A model generated the notes under the pieces. That model was not told the origin of the DNA, made no database searches, and saw only the letters and a list, made by a program, of their open reading frames with translations. The position numbers and the translations under genes are program-made. A DNA stretch of 64,000 bases from S010-25 sp964441285 (lineage in GTDB: Bacteria; Pseudomonadota; Gammaproteobacteria; SZUA-229), in contig CAYTUK010000005.1 in NCBI GenBank assembly GCA_964441285.1, positions 108,459-172,458 of the forward strand, in the 5' to 3' direction. Positions 52,336 through 61,284 of this stretch are shown one piece after another; position 1 is the first letter of the stretch, and each line of letters starts with the position of its first letter.

Positions 52336-53352
52336 TTAGTTTTTACTTTTATCCACAATTTTATTGGCTTTGATCCAGGGCATCATAGTACGTAATTTCT
52401 CACCTACTTGTTCGATCGGATGCTGACGCGCTTTTTCGCGTAAAGTTTCAAGTTTCTTACCCCCCGAATGCATTTCGTCAATAAATTCTTTCGCAAACTG
52501 GCCGCTCTGGATTTCGGTTAGAATTTTCTTCATTTCTGCTTTGGTATTCTCATTCACAATACGCGGCCCACGAGTAACATCACCGTATTCGGCTGTATTG
52601 GAAATAGAGTAACGCATATCTGCAATACCTCCCTGATACATTAAATCGACAATTAATTTAAGTTCATGCATACATTCAAAGTAAGCCATTTCAGGGGCGT
52701 ACCCAGCTTCAACCAGCGTTTCAAAACCTGCCTGTACCAATGCGGTTGTACCGCCACAGAGCACTGCCTGTTCACCAAATAAATCGGTTTCTGTTTCCTC
52801 ACGAAAAGTCGTTTCAATAATTGCAGTGCGGCCACCACCAATAGCCGAAGCATAAGACAAGGCAATACTTTTTGCATTCCCTGAAGGGTCCTGCGCCATA
52901 GCAATCAGGTCGGGGATCCCTGCACCATTTACAAATTCGCTACGTACCGTATGGCCAGGTGCTTTTGGTGCAATCATAATAACATCCAGATCAGCGCGTG
53001 GATTAATGGCTTTGAAGTGAATATTAAAGCCATGTGCAAATGCCATCACTGCACCTTGTTTAATGTTTGGCTCAATCTGGTCTGTATAAATGGCAGCCTG
53101 ATGTTCATCCGGTGCCAACACCATAACAACATCGGCCCAGGCAACGGCATTCTCAACGGATTTAACAGTTATCCCTGCAGCTTCGGCTTTTACCGTTGAG
53201 GCAGAACCCTCACGCAAACCAACACATACGTCTACACCCGAATCTTTTAGATTATTTACATGGGCGTGCCCCTGTGAACCATAACCAATAACGCTAACTT
53301 TTTTACTCTGTATGATAGAAAGATCGCAATCTTTATCGTAATAAATGTTCAT
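52336..53352 (-). CDS. ilvC: Ketol-acid reductoisomerase (class I)
   Basis: Isomerises and reduces acetolactate in valine, isoleucine and leucine synthesis. The 338-residue class I protein has the Rossmann motif VIGYGSQGHAHVNNLKDSG, the APKAPGHTVR motif, and the metal-binding region DLFGEQAVLCGGTT and ECMHELKLIVDL. It follows ilvN by 95 bases on the minus strand. Confidence 0.98.
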   Translation of the reverse strand: MNIYYDKDCDLSIIQSKKVSVIGYGSQGHAHVNNLKDSGVDVCVGLREGSASTVKAEAAGITVKSVENAVAWADVVMVLAPDEHQAAIYTDQIEPNIKQGAVMAFAHGFNIHFKAINPRADLDVIMIAPKAPGHTVRSEFVNGAGIPDLIAMAQDPSGNAKSIALSYASAIGGGRTAIIETTFREETETDLFGEQAVLCGGTTALVQAGFETLVEAGYAPEMAYFECMHELKLIVDLMYQGGIADMRYSISNTAEYGDVTRGPRIVNENTKAEMKKILTEIQSGQFAKEFIDEMHSGGKKLETLREKARQHPIEQVGEKLRTMMPWIKANKIVDKSKN

Positions 53353-53447
53353 TATTTTTTCTCGTCACTCGTCAATTAATTTTTTAGTTAATCTTTTTAT
53401 GCTGTAACCTGAGAGATTTTTACTCACTAAAAATCAGGTTAAAATTT

Positions 53448-53936
53448 CTAACAAAAAGCCTTATCACCGCGAGCAATGCCCAGTAGCCCTGAACGTACAA
53501 CTTCCAGAACAGTAATATTTGACAGGGCTTTTAGTAATGCATCAATCTTTTCACTGTCACCAGTGATTTCCAACGTATATGTTGAGTCGGTTAAGTCGAT
53601 AATTTGGCCATGAAAAATATCAATCAGTCGTTTCACTTCGTCACGCACCTGATCTTCCGCATGGACTTTAATCAGCATCAGTTCACGTTCAACATAGGTA
53701 TCTCCGGTTAGATCAACCAGTTTGACTACATCAATCAGTTTATTCAACTGCTTACATATCTGCTCGATAATTTCATCCGTACCGGATGTGACCAGTGTCA
53801 TGCGTGACAGGGATCCATCATCAGTCGGTGCAACGGTTAATGACTCAATGTTATAACCACGGGCTGAAAACAGTCCGGCAACACGCGAGAGTGCACCAGC
53901 TTCATTTTCCAGCAATATAGAAATTATATGTTTCAT
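53448..53936 (-). CDS. ilvN: Acetolactate synthase small (regulatory) subunit
   Basis: ACT-domain regulatory subunit that gives valine feedback control. The protein begins MKHIISILLENEAGALSRVAGLFSARGYNIESLTV, the ACT signature, and has a C-terminal half ending VLEVVRSGLLGIARGDKAF. The start is ATG 53936; a GTG at 53939 overlaps the ilvB stop. Coupling to ilvB is therefore likely. In other naming systems this is ilvH. Confidence 0.96.
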   Translation of the reverse strand: MKHIISILLENEAGALSRVAGLFSARGYNIESLTVAPTDDGSLSRMTLVTSGTDEIIEQICKQLNKLIDVVKLVDLTGDTYVERELMLIKVHAEDQVRDEVKRLIDIFHGQIIDLTDSTYTLEITGDSEKIDALLKALSNITVLEVVRSGLLGIARGDKAFC

Positions 53937-53938
53937 CA

Positions 53939-55636
53939 CTACACCAGAATCATTTCATTCAACCCAGCACCTGCGGGTATCATCGGATAGACATTCTCTT
54001 CCTGTTCGGTAATGAAATCAATAAAGACCAGTTGATCTTTCAACGCAAAGGCTTGTTCCAGTACAGGACGGACATCTTCTGGTTTTTCAATCTTAAACCC
54101 AACATGTCCATAACTCTCGGCTAACGCTACAAAATCAGGCAAGACATTCATCGATGACATCGCATAGCGTTTTTCATAAAAAAACTCCTGCCATTGCCGC
54201 ACCATACCCATATAATTATTATTCAGGTTAATAATTTTTATTGGTAACCCATATTGCTTACAGGTAGCCAGCTCCTGAATACACATTTGAATACTTGATT
54301 CACCGGTAACACAGGCCACCATATCATCTGGGTGAGCGAGCTGCACACCCATCGCGGCTGGCAAACCAAAACCCATCGTACCGAGCCCGCCAGAATTAAT
54401 CCATCGACGTGGTTTATCAAAACCATAATACTGGGCCGTAAACATCTGGTGTTGCCCCACATCAGAGGCAATAAAAGCATCTCCTTTTGTTACCTTAAAC
54501 AGCTCCTCCAGCACGAACTGCGGTTTTATCGTTGCGCTATCACGGTCATATTTTAAACAGTCCTGCGAGCGCCACTCATTAATCTGTGCCCACCAGTTCT
54601 TTAGTGCCTGCTGATTGGGTTTTTTATCTGCCGCATCGAGCAGGTGATTTAATTTACCTAATACCTGCTTAACATCACCAACGATCGGGATGTCCACTTT
54701 GACATTTTTCGAGATCGAAGCCGGGTCAATATCAATATGGATAATTTTCGCCGTTGGGCAGAATTTTTTTAGCTCACCCGTAACACGATCATCAAACCGT
54801 GCACCAATAGCCAGCAATACATCGCAATTATGCATTCCCATATTGGCTTCATAGGTGCCATGCATACCAAGCATACCCAGTGACAGTTTATCGCTGGCAG
54901 GAAAAGCCCCCAGTCCCATTAATGTTTGCGTAATTGGATAGCCAAGTTTTCGGGTAAGTGTACGCAATGCCTCTGCACCATTGCCCAGAACAACCCCACC
55001 TCCAGTATAGATCATTGGCCGCTCAGCCGATAAAATTAAATCCAGCGCACGTTTTATCTGACCCGAATGCCCATTTTCAACCGGACAATATGAGCGCATT
55101 ATTATCTCTTCTGGATAGCTGAATGCCGTTTTCTCTGCGGTGATATCTTTGGGAATATCAATTACCACAGGACCGGGGCGACCTGTTGTTGCCACATGAA
55201 AAGCCTTCTTAAAGACCGTAGCAATTTCCTTTACATCTTTTATTAAAAAATTGTGTTTAACCACAGGGCGAGTAATACCAACAGAATCAACTTCCTGAAA
55301 CGCATCATTACCAATCAGTTTTTTTGGCACCTGACCTGTAATTACAATCATTGGAATTGAATCCATAAATGCAGTCGCTATACCGGTGACTGCATTCGTT
55401 GCACCAGGGCCAGACGTAACCAGCACCACACCTGCCTTACCCGTCGAACGTGCATAGCCATCCGCAGCATGGGTCGCACCCTGCTCATGGCGAACCAGAA
55501 TATGTTTCACATCATTCTGTTTATAAAATGCATCGTAAATATGTAAAACAGCGCCGCCAGGATAACCAAAGACATACTCGATGCCTTCCGCCTTGAGACA
55601 CTCAATAATTATTTCTGCGCCAGTCAGTTGTTCCAC
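53939..55636 (-). CDS. ilvB: Acetolactate synthase large (catalytic) subunit
   Basis: Thiamine diphosphate enzyme that makes acetolactate or acetohydroxybutyrate. The N-terminal domain has the catalytic glutamate in VRHEQGATHAADGYAR. The C-terminal domain holds VTGESSIQMCIQELATC and the NLNNNYMGMVRQWQEFFY segment that bind thiamine diphosphate and Mg. GTG at 55636 (565 residues) is taken as start because similarity begins at EQLTGAEIIIECLK; the frame is open to 55675. It is the first gene of ilvBNC. No branched-chain amino-acid leader peptide was seen in its upstream region. The same type is also named ilvI. Confidence 0.96.
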   Translation of the reverse strand: MEQLTGAEIIIECLKAEGIEYVFGYPGGAVLHIYDAFYKQNDVKHILVRHEQGATHAADGYARSTGKAGVVLVTSGPGATNAVTGIATAFMDSIPMIVITGQVPKKLIGNDAFQEVDSVGITRPVVKHNFLIKDVKEIATVFKKAFHVATTGRPGPVVIDIPKDITAEKTAFSYPEEIIMRSYCPVENGHSGQIKRALDLILSAERPMIYTGGGVVLGNGAEALRTLTRKLGYPITQTLMGLGAFPASDKLSLGMLGMHGTYEANMGMHNCDVLLAIGARFDDRVTGELKKFCPTAKIIHIDIDPASISKNVKVDIPIVGDVKQVLGKLNHLLDAADKKPNQQALKNWWAQINEWRSQDCLKYDRDSATIKPQFVLEELFKVTKGDAFIASDVGQHQMFTAQYYGFDKPRRWINSGGLGTMGFGLPAAMGVQLAHPDDMVACVTGESSIQMCIQELATCKQYGLPIKIINLNNNYMGMVRQWQEFFYEKRYAMSSMNVLPDFVALAESYGHVGFKIEKPEDVRPVLEQAFALKDQLVFIDFITEQEENVYPMIPAGAGLNEMILV

Positions 55637-55846
55637 TATTAATAAGTCCAGATCAATGGTTATATAAATAAACAAAAAAACCTACAGCGCCATTAAAGAA
55701 ACACTTCGCTAGAGGCTCGTTATAAAAAATCGGTTAACTTCTCGTCAATGCCAGCTATCGCCCACAAGACATCCGTCGACATATTCTAAACGCTTATAAA
55801 ATAAATTTCACGAAATTTTATAACGCATATTAGATATAGAGCACAC

Positions 55847-55875
55847 AAAAAACCCCGGACATGCCAGGGTTTTTA
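55847..55875 (-). terminator. Terminator of the exported-protein gene
   Basis: The imperfect stem AAAACCCCGG / GCCAGGGTTTT has a short loop and A/T-runs on both sides. It lies 23 bases past the stop of the minus-strand gene 55898-56818. Confidence 0.75.
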
Positions 55876-55897
55876 AACAGTAGAAACTAAAAGTTAT

Positions 55898-56818
55898 TTA
55901 GTCATCGCTACCGCCTGCAGCGGCAGTCAATGCCTGTTTAATTGCATCGGGTGTTGGCATAATATTCATAAAGCTATGTGAACCCATCATGCTCAAATCA
56001 GGAAAGTCCATAGCTATACGGAAACGTGCATGGAGGGCAACAACATTATCCCCTGTAACCAGCATTTCATAAGGCAGATGTGCAGTTGAACGCAGAGGTT
56101 TAAAATCAATTTCGTTCATAATGTACTTGTCATCCATGTATTTATTGCCGTTTGCCCCGGCTTTCATGGCGACACCAAATACCGTTTGTGTACCACCGGG
56201 AATATCAATGCGATACACTTCAGTAGTCCCACCTGCATGGGCAGCAAGGCCTTTCACAACCGCTGCAACGGCTTGTGCATGGCTGTCATACGATGCCAGC
56301 TGGTAAGGCTCATCAAAATATTCCATACCAAAGGTATAATGGTAATCAGCAAGATCACTCGCCGTCATACCGTCTTTTGAACCAAACTCTTTCACCGCAC
56401 CTAATGCAGACTTAAGCGCATTTTTTACCGTAGCAGTGTCACCTTTTACATGGTAGGCAGCAGCCATATATGTTGGGTTAGAGTAGGAAATTTGCACCTG
56501 GTCACCAACTTTGGTTATCGAAACGCGTTCTGGTGCCACGTACCCGCCAGTATCCGTTGTTGCTGCCATATTTTTTAAAATACCGTCGGTTGCAACGATA
56601 ACGTAGGCATTAGCATACGGTTTATATTCACCCACTACAGTAAACCCATTAGCGGTTAATGCCTTTTTCACCCCATCAATTTGACTGCTTACCGCACCCG
56701 TTGTGGTTGAACCCAGAATAAAGGGTTTCATCTCAACAGCAGCTTGTACTGTCACACTTGTTAAACCAATGACTGCAGCAGCAGTAATTGCTAACCATTT
56801 TTTTCTAATTTGTAACAT
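55898..56818 (-). CDS. Exported protein of unknown function with two similar halves (DUF302-like)
   Basis: A 306-residue protein with a signal peptide ending near VQAAVE, so it is probably periplasmic. The mature part looks like two related alpha/beta segments: VKKALTANGFTVVGEYKP near residue 46 and VVKGLAAHAGGTTEVYRI near residue 190. The first, with the later NPTYMAAAYHV, recalls DUF302-type proteins, but I am not sure of that. Mature cysteines are absent. GGAGA precedes the ATG. It has its own terminator and lies next to a FadL-type porin gene on the same strand, which also ends in its own terminator. A role in outer-membrane uptake is possible but unproven. Confidence 0.7.
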   Translation of the reverse strand: MLQIRKKWLAITAAAVIGLTSVTVQAAVEMKPFILGSTTTGAVSSQIDGVKKALTANGFTVVGEYKPYANAYVIVATDGILKNMAATTDTGGYVAPERVSITKVGDQVQISYSNPTYMAAAYHVKGDTATVKNALKSALGAVKEFGSKDGMTASDLADYHYTFGMEYFDEPYQLASYDSHAQAVAAVVKGLAAHAGGTTEVYRIDIPGGTQTVFGVAMKAGANGNKYMDDKYIMNEIDFKPLRSTAHLPYEMLVTGDNVVALHARFRIAMDFPDLSMMGSHSFMNIMPTPDAIKQALTAAAGGSDD

Positions 56819-57094
56819 CCTATTTTTCTCCAGATTAATTTTTTTATTTTTTCACTTTAGCCGACGCTTCCGGTGGATTATAGAGAGATCTGACTCTTTA
56901 TAAGAAAGCGAGGGCGTATAATCTAATTAAAAACACTCATACATGCAAGTGAATTTCATTAATATTTGTAAACACAAACATAAGAAATTCATTAAGTTAT
57001 TATATTATTTTAATGTTATTTAACTTTGCACACGAAATATATAGCATCAAAAAACATAAATCACCAACTGACAACAACAATTTTGCAAACAAAA
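56819..57094. other. AT-rich intergenic region before the exported-protein gene
   Basis: This stretch of about 275 bases is strongly AT-rich and holds no gene. It should contain the promoter of the minus-strand exported-protein gene (start 56818). No operator or clear hexamer pair was recognised. Confidence 0.4.
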
Positions 57095-57126
57095 AAAGCC
57101 TGTCAGGCGAACACCTGACAGGCTTT
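57095..57126 (-). terminator. Strong terminator after the FadL-type gene
   Basis: The perfect 13-bp inverted repeat AAAGCCTGTCAGG / CCTGACAGGCTTT has a 6-base loop and T-rich flanks on the minus strand. It sits 28 bases past the porin stop codon. Confidence 0.9.
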
Positions 57127-57153
57127 ATCGTTTAGCAGCGCTGATATTTTAAA

Positions 57154-58497
57154 TTAAAATTTCCATGCCCAGCCAGCCTGTACATCAAACTGTTGCATTT
57201 CAAGTTTAATTGTCTGCGGCGCTGATGCTGATGGCGGAACCATCGTATTTGGCCCGGACACACTGTTATTCAGCGCATAGGTAAAGGCAAAGTTAAACTC
57301 CTGATTGGTGCCAACATTTTTGGTTAAGCCAAACGTGGCATGATCCTGAATAACGGCTGGCGCAAGAATATTGAACATCATCTCCGATTTTGGAATAGTC
57401 TGATCGGCATGGCTATAGCCTACGCGCCAGTCAATATTCGCGGCATTCCATTGATAACCCACCTTGATAATACCAATATCCTGCCAGCCAAAACCGGCAC
57501 CATTACTGCCACCCAGACAATTTTGCATAACCCCTTGCGCGCAGCCTCCTGATGGTGGATTACCTGTACCTGTTAAATTAGATATAGGATTTGCAATAGA
57601 GGCAATATCCGAGTACATAATACGCTGATAATCTGCCACTACCGTACCATAATTTCCTACATCATAAGCGATACCCAGCGTATAGGTTGAGGGAATATCA
57701 AAGCCACCCTGCTCGGCAAACAGACCCTTATACTCACTAAATTTACCCATTTTTATTTTTGACTGGTAACTAATACCAACTCTAAAACCTTTTGTCAGCT
57801 CCCCCTGGTAACCCAGTTTGAACCCAACGCCATAGGCAACGGAATGACGGTTACCCGATAAATTAGCTGGACTGAGCGAAGATGCAGCAAACATTCCCAG
57901 CCCCTGCGCGCTAAAACGCTGCCCGGCCAGGATAATACTGGCACCGATGGCCTGATTTTTTTTCAGTTTATACGCATAACTGAAATTAGAGAATAGCTGC
58001 TCAAGATTTACCCCAGTGGTTCCATTGTAAAAAGTACCTCCCGGTCCTGCCGTCGTTGCCTTGAATTCGGTATTCATGCCGCCATTACCATAAACCGCAA
58101 CACCTACTGCACTTTTATCATTCAGCATATAGTTATAGCCCAAATGCGGAATTAAGAAAAAATCATTTTCACTTTTTACTTTCTGTATCGCTAAAGGAAA
58201 CCCTGTAGTGGGACTAGGAGTACCAGGAGTACCAGTAACCGTATAAGAACGGGGTGACGGATTAAATATCTGCGCACCAAGATCCAGACGGGTACCAACA
58301 AAAACCATACCGGCAGGGTTTGTGGAAGATGCCATGGCATCCTGCGAAAGTGCAACCCCTGCACCAGCCAGTCCCTGCTCCTTGGTACTATAGCCGGTCA
58401 TAAAGTATCCATTTGTCGCATTGGCGACCGGTGCAGCCAGAATACCCGCAACTGCTATTGCAAGGAGTGATTTATTTTTATTTACAACTTTTTTCAT
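57154..58497 (-). CDS. Outer membrane protein transport protein (OMPP1/FadL/TodX family)
   Basis: A 447-residue outer-membrane beta-barrel of the FadL/TodX family, which imports hydrophobic compounds. The signal peptide ends near VANATNGYF. The N-terminal hatch segment MTGYSTKEQGLAGAGVALSQDAMASSTNPAGM is characteristic (the NPAGM motif is standard). The final residues end in WAWKF, with the terminal phenylalanine needed for barrel assembly. The substrate is unknown; fatty acids, hydrocarbons and other lipophilic molecules are known cargo. A TTGACA (58609-58614) lies upstream on the minus strand. Both this gene and the exported-protein gene have their own terminators. Confidence 0.93.
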   Translation of the reverse strand: MKKVVNKNKSLLAIAVAGILAAPVANATNGYFMTGYSTKEQGLAGAGVALSQDAMASSTNPAGMVFVGTRLDLGAQIFNPSPRSYTVTGTPGTPSPTTGFPLAIQKVKSENDFFLIPHLGYNYMLNDKSAVGVAVYGNGGMNTEFKATTAGPGGTFYNGTTGVNLEQLFSNFSYAYKLKKNQAIGASIILAGQRFSAQGLGMFAASSLSPANLSGNRHSVAYGVGFKLGYQGELTKGFRVGISYQSKIKMGKFSEYKGLFAEQGGFDIPSTYTLGIAYDVGNYGTVVADYQRIMYSDIASIANPISNLTGTGNPPSGGCAQGVMQNCLGGSNGAGFGWQDIGIIKVGYQWNAANIDWRVGYSHADQTIPKSEMMFNILAPAVIQDHATFGLTKNVGTNQEFNFAFTYALNNSVSGPNTMVPPSASAPQTIKLEMQQFDVQAGWAWKF

Positions 58498-58585
58498 AAT
58501 TCTACCTTTCTAGACTGTATTTCTGAGCCACAAATGACTCGATTAAATTAGCTCTGCTAAGCATTTTTTCGCATTTATCCTGATT

Positions 58586-58614
58586 TAAATAGGCCAATAT
58601 ATTACACATGTCAA
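58586..58614 (-). promoter_or_regulatory. Candidate promoter of the FadL-type gene
   Basis: On the minus strand a perfect -35 TTGACA (58609-58614) is followed after 17 bases by TATTTA (58586-58591), a weak 3-of-6 -10. The leader would be about 80 bases. It lies in the 227-base divergent region shared with the BepA-type gene. Confidence 0.35.
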
Positions 58615-58724
58615 ACTTTATGTAATAAATTAATTTTTTGGATTTATTTTTGATCGCTTTATCCTGGTTTCAATGCCATCATTAACCATCCTCAACTTTT
58701 TTCAGATAAAACTGTCCATACGAC

Positions 58725-60164
58725 ATGCCTTTACAACGTGTAGCCCCTGTTTCTCAACGCCTTGTCAATATTTTTGTTGCGCTAACACTGTTGTTTAACA
58801 CGGTACCTGTCCTGGCCGGTCTACCGTCACTGGGTGACCCGACACTGCGTAACTTTAGTACTAAACAGGAACAACAACTTGGCCTGCTTTTCTACCGCTC
58901 ATTACGCAATAATCTGAAATTTGTGAACGACTTACAGATAAACTATTACCTCAACATACTGGGGAATCGCCTCGCCTCACATTCAGGTGCGGCCGGTAAG
59001 CATTTTAAGTTTTTTATAATAAAAGCTCCGACCATCAATGCGTTTGCCGGCCCTGATGCCTATATTGGCGTGCACTCAAAACTTTTTATTGCAACCAAAA
59101 ATGAAAGTCAGCTAGCCGGCGTACTGGCACATGAAATTGCTCACGTTGCACAGCGACATATTGCGCGTCAGTTTAGTACTTCTGGGCGCTCAACCGCACT
59201 CACGCTGGCAACCCTTCTTGCTGCCATTCTAATTGGCGCAAAAGATGCCCAGTCGGGGCAGGCAGTGCTGCTTGCCGGACTGGCAGGCAATCAGCAGGCG
59301 GCCATTAATTTCACCCGTAAAAATGAAAATGAAGCCGATCGGGTTGGCATCAACATTTTGGCAAAAAGCGGTATCAATCCAAGAGGGATGGTTGAGTTTT
59401 TTGAAACGCTGATGGCACAAAGCCCGGAAAACAGCATGGAATATCTACGCACTCACCCACTGAGCGTCAATCGTGTCGCAGAAGCCAGGAACCGCATTAC
59501 CAGTAAAACCAAAAACCTCCCCACTGACAGCCTTGATTTTGAGTTTGCCAGAGCGCGGCTGATGGTTCTGGTCAGCAAACAGCCAGAGAAATATACTCAC
59601 AACAAAGTTATAGAGAAGGGGTTTCTTGGTCAATACCAAAAAGCACTGGCCCTCATCCGCATCAACCACGCCAATCACGCAATTCCTATTCTGCTTAAAC
59701 TCAGAAAACGGCACAAACAACTCTGGATCCAACTGGCTTTAACTGAAGCCTATAGCGCTAATTTACAAAATAAAAAAGCGCTCGCTATACTGAGCAACCT
59801 CGCCAGCCTTTACCCAGGACATCTTCCCGTCACTATCGCTTATGCCCATGCATTGCTGGTAAATAAAAAACCCGAACGCTGCATTCGTTTGTTAAAACTG
59901 CAATTACAGCAGTCTGCACAACTCCAGCCAGAAGATTACGTTATTATTTACGGCACCCTGGCACAGGCTTATTTTGCCAATGGGCAAATTAGTGCTGCAC
60001 TGGAGTCGATGGGAGATCAGTACGCCAGGCAGGGTTATCTGGAACTTGCCATTCAGCAATACAATAACGCACTGCTACAGAAAAATAACAGCACCTCAAC
60101 AATTGAACGATTAAAAACACTAAAAAAAGAAATAAAACAGGAAGTCGCACGTCTTAAGTCCTGA
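58725..60164 (+). CDS. bepA: M48 family metalloprotease, BepA-like, with TPR repeats
   Basis: A 479-residue periplasmic protein of the BepA/YfgC type, which maintains outer-membrane protein assembly. The signal peptide is near residues 10-30. The zinc site HEIAHVAQRH (residues about 137-146) is followed by the third ligand in ENEADRVGI. C-terminal TPR-like repeats follow from about 300 to 470 (LALIRINHANHAIPILLKL, YSANLQNKKALAILSNLA, LAQAYFANGQISAALESM). No ribosome-binding site is evident. It is divergent from the FadL-type gene and lies ahead of the sox operon. The family fit is strong; the bepA name is by similarity of architecture. Confidence 0.9.
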   Translation: MPLQRVAPVSQRLVNIFVALTLLFNTVPVLAGLPSLGDPTLRNFSTKQEQQLGLLFYRSLRNNLKFVNDLQINYYLNILGNRLASHSGAAGKHFKFFIIKAPTINAFAGPDAYIGVHSKLFIATKNESQLAGVLAHEIAHVAQRHIARQFSTSGRSTALTLATLLAAILIGAKDAQSGQAVLLAGLAGNQQAAINFTRKNENEADRVGINILAKSGINPRGMVEFFETLMAQSPENSMEYLRTHPLSVNRVAEARNRITSKTKNLPTDSLDFEFARARLMVLVSKQPEKYTHNKVIEKGFLGQYQKALALIRINHANHAIPILLKLRKRHKQLWIQLALTEAYSANLQNKKALAILSNLASLYPGHLPVTIAYAHALLVNKKPERCIRLLKLQLQQSAQLQPEDYVIIYGTLAQAYFANGQISAALESMGDQYARQGYLELAIQQYNNALLQKNNSTSTIERLKTLKKEIKQEVARLKS

Positions 60165-60177
60165 GTTGATAAAATCA

Positions 60178-60206
60178 GTGACCTTTTCTATGTCAGTAAA
60201 GGTCAC
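60178..60206 (+). terminator. Hairpin after the BepA-type gene
   Basis: A 9-bp perfect inverted repeat (GTGACCTTT / AAAGGTCAC) with an 11-base loop lies 14 bases past the stop. No T-run follows directly, so terminator strength is uncertain. Confidence 0.5.
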
Positions 60207-60295
60207 AAAGTTATCGCTGCTGAACCGTAAAACAGGGAAAACCATATAAGAAAAATCATATGTTCCAGATTAACGGTTTTTTTACCATTTAACGC

Positions 60296-60328
60296 TTGCC
60301 ATATACAATATGGCGTGTATGCTATACA
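60296..60328 (+). promoter_or_regulatory. sox operon promoter with palindrome in the spacer
   Basis: A -35-like TTGCCA (60296-60301, 5 of 6) precedes a perfect palindrome GCCATAT-ACA-ATATGGC (60298-60314), then TATGCT (60318-60323) or TATACA (60323-60328) as -10. The palindrome fills the promoter spacer, a typical site for a dimeric regulator. The leader to the soxX ATG (60381) would be about 50 bases. Confidence 0.5.
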
Positions 60329-60342
60329 TTCTGTTCATTTAC

Positions 60343-60354
60343 GAATGTACATTC
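60343..60354. promoter_or_regulatory. Second perfect palindrome in the sox leader
   Basis: GAATGTACATTC is a perfect 12-base palindrome. The nearby ACATTC (60326-60331) repeats its right half in direct orientation and is complementary to its GAATGT half. It lies downstream of the promoter and about 27 bases before soxX, where a repressor could act as a roadblock. Confidence 0.45.
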
Positions 60355-60380
60355 CTATTACAAAACAGGAGGATATAAGA

Positions 60381-60764
60381 ATGCGGCTAACCGCACGACT
60401 ACTCACATCCGCTTCCATCACTGCCTTAATTGGCTGTCTTGGTTTAGCCCCCACCATTGCCAGTGCAGATAACGGCACGGGTATGTCTAAAACAGGCCTT
60501 CTTCAAGGAAAAGAGCTGGCTTTTAACCGAAAAAAAGGCAACTGCCTGGCTTGCCATAAAATTGCTGGCGGTGCACTGCCTGGCAATATTGGGCCGCCAC
60601 TGGTTGCCATGAAAGCACGCTTTCCTGACTACGCGAAACTTCGTGCTCAGATATATGATGCGCGGGTGAATAATCCGAACACAATAATGCCTCCTTTTGG
60701 TCCGTATGGCATATTAACGAATAGCGAAATCAACAAGATCGCTAAATATATCTACTCATTATAA
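60381..60764 (+). CDS. soxX: Sulfur oxidation c-type cytochrome SoxX
   Basis: Haem subunit of SoxXA, which attaches thiosulfate to SoxY in the periplasm. The 127-residue form from ATG 60381 has a signal peptide ending near ASADNG, with AGGAGG just upstream. The frame extends upstream to 60315 without signal-like character. It has one haem motif, CLACHK, and the likely axial methionine in NTIMPPFGPYG. It heads soxXYZA; the next gene follows by 21 bases. Both palindromes lie just upstream. Confidence 0.95.
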   Translation: MRLTARLLTSASITALIGCLGLAPTIASADNGTGMSKTGLLQGKELAFNRKKGNCLACHKIAGGALPGNIGPPLVAMKARFPDYAKLRAQIYDARVNNPNTIMPPFGPYGILTNSEINKIAKYIYSL

Positions 60765-60785
60765 AAAGTCAGAAGGTAAGACTCG

Positions 60786-61259
60786 ATGAATGTAAAACGA
60801 AGAACATTACTCAAAAGCACATTTGCGGCAGGTGCAACAGGCATTGCTATTAGCGCAGGTTTATTAATACCTAAAGCCGCCCTTGCTGCTACATGGTCAA
60901 AAACAGCTTTTGACACAAAGAATGCAAAAACGGCTCTACAGGCAGCACTGGGGGGTTCAAACATTACAAAAAGTAGTGATGTTACGCTTAGAGCCCCTGA
61001 TATTGCCGAAAATGGTGCCGTTGTCCCTGTCACCATTACCAGTAGCATCGCAAATATTGAATCTATCAGTATTATTGTTGCACATAATATTATGCCACTT
61101 GCTGCCGTATTTAATCTTGGCCCCACGACTGACGGCTATATTTCTACCCGCATTAAAATGGGTAAAACATCCGATGTCACGGCTATAATTAAAGCTGGCG
61201 GTAAACTGTATAGCACTTCTAAAAACGTCAAGGTCACTATCGGTGGCTGTGGCGGTTAA
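60786..61259 (+). CDS. soxY: Sulfur carrier protein SoxY
   Basis: Carrier to which sulfur intermediates are attached. The 157-residue protein has a twin-arginine signal (KRRTLLK) so it is exported folded with SoxZ. The C-terminus ends GGCGG, whose cysteine carries the sulfane sulfur. Similarity to SoxY is clear over the SIIVAHNIMPLAAVFNLGP segment. AAGG lies before the ATG. soxZ begins 25 bases after its stop. Confidence 0.96.
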   Translation: MNVKRRTLLKSTFAAGATGIAISAGLLIPKAALAATWSKTAFDTKNAKTALQAALGGSNITKSSDVTLRAPDIAENGAVVPVTITSSIANIESISIIVAHNIMPLAAVFNLGPTTDGYISTRIKMGKTSDVTAIIKAGGKLYSTSKNVKVTIGGCGG

Positions 61260-61284
61260 GCAACAGATACGAGGTAAATTAAAG

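Noticed and set aside
53939..55636. Loss of the thiamine diphosphate aspartate in IlvB (GES instead of GDG)
   Set aside because: GEGS/GESS at this site is common among gammaproteobacterial acetolactate synthases, so it is not a defect.
55676..55846. Leader peptide with branched-chain codons upstream of ilvB
   Set aside because: A short frame exists on the minus strand, but it lacks a run of Ile, Val or Leu codons and no terminator-antiterminator pair was seen.
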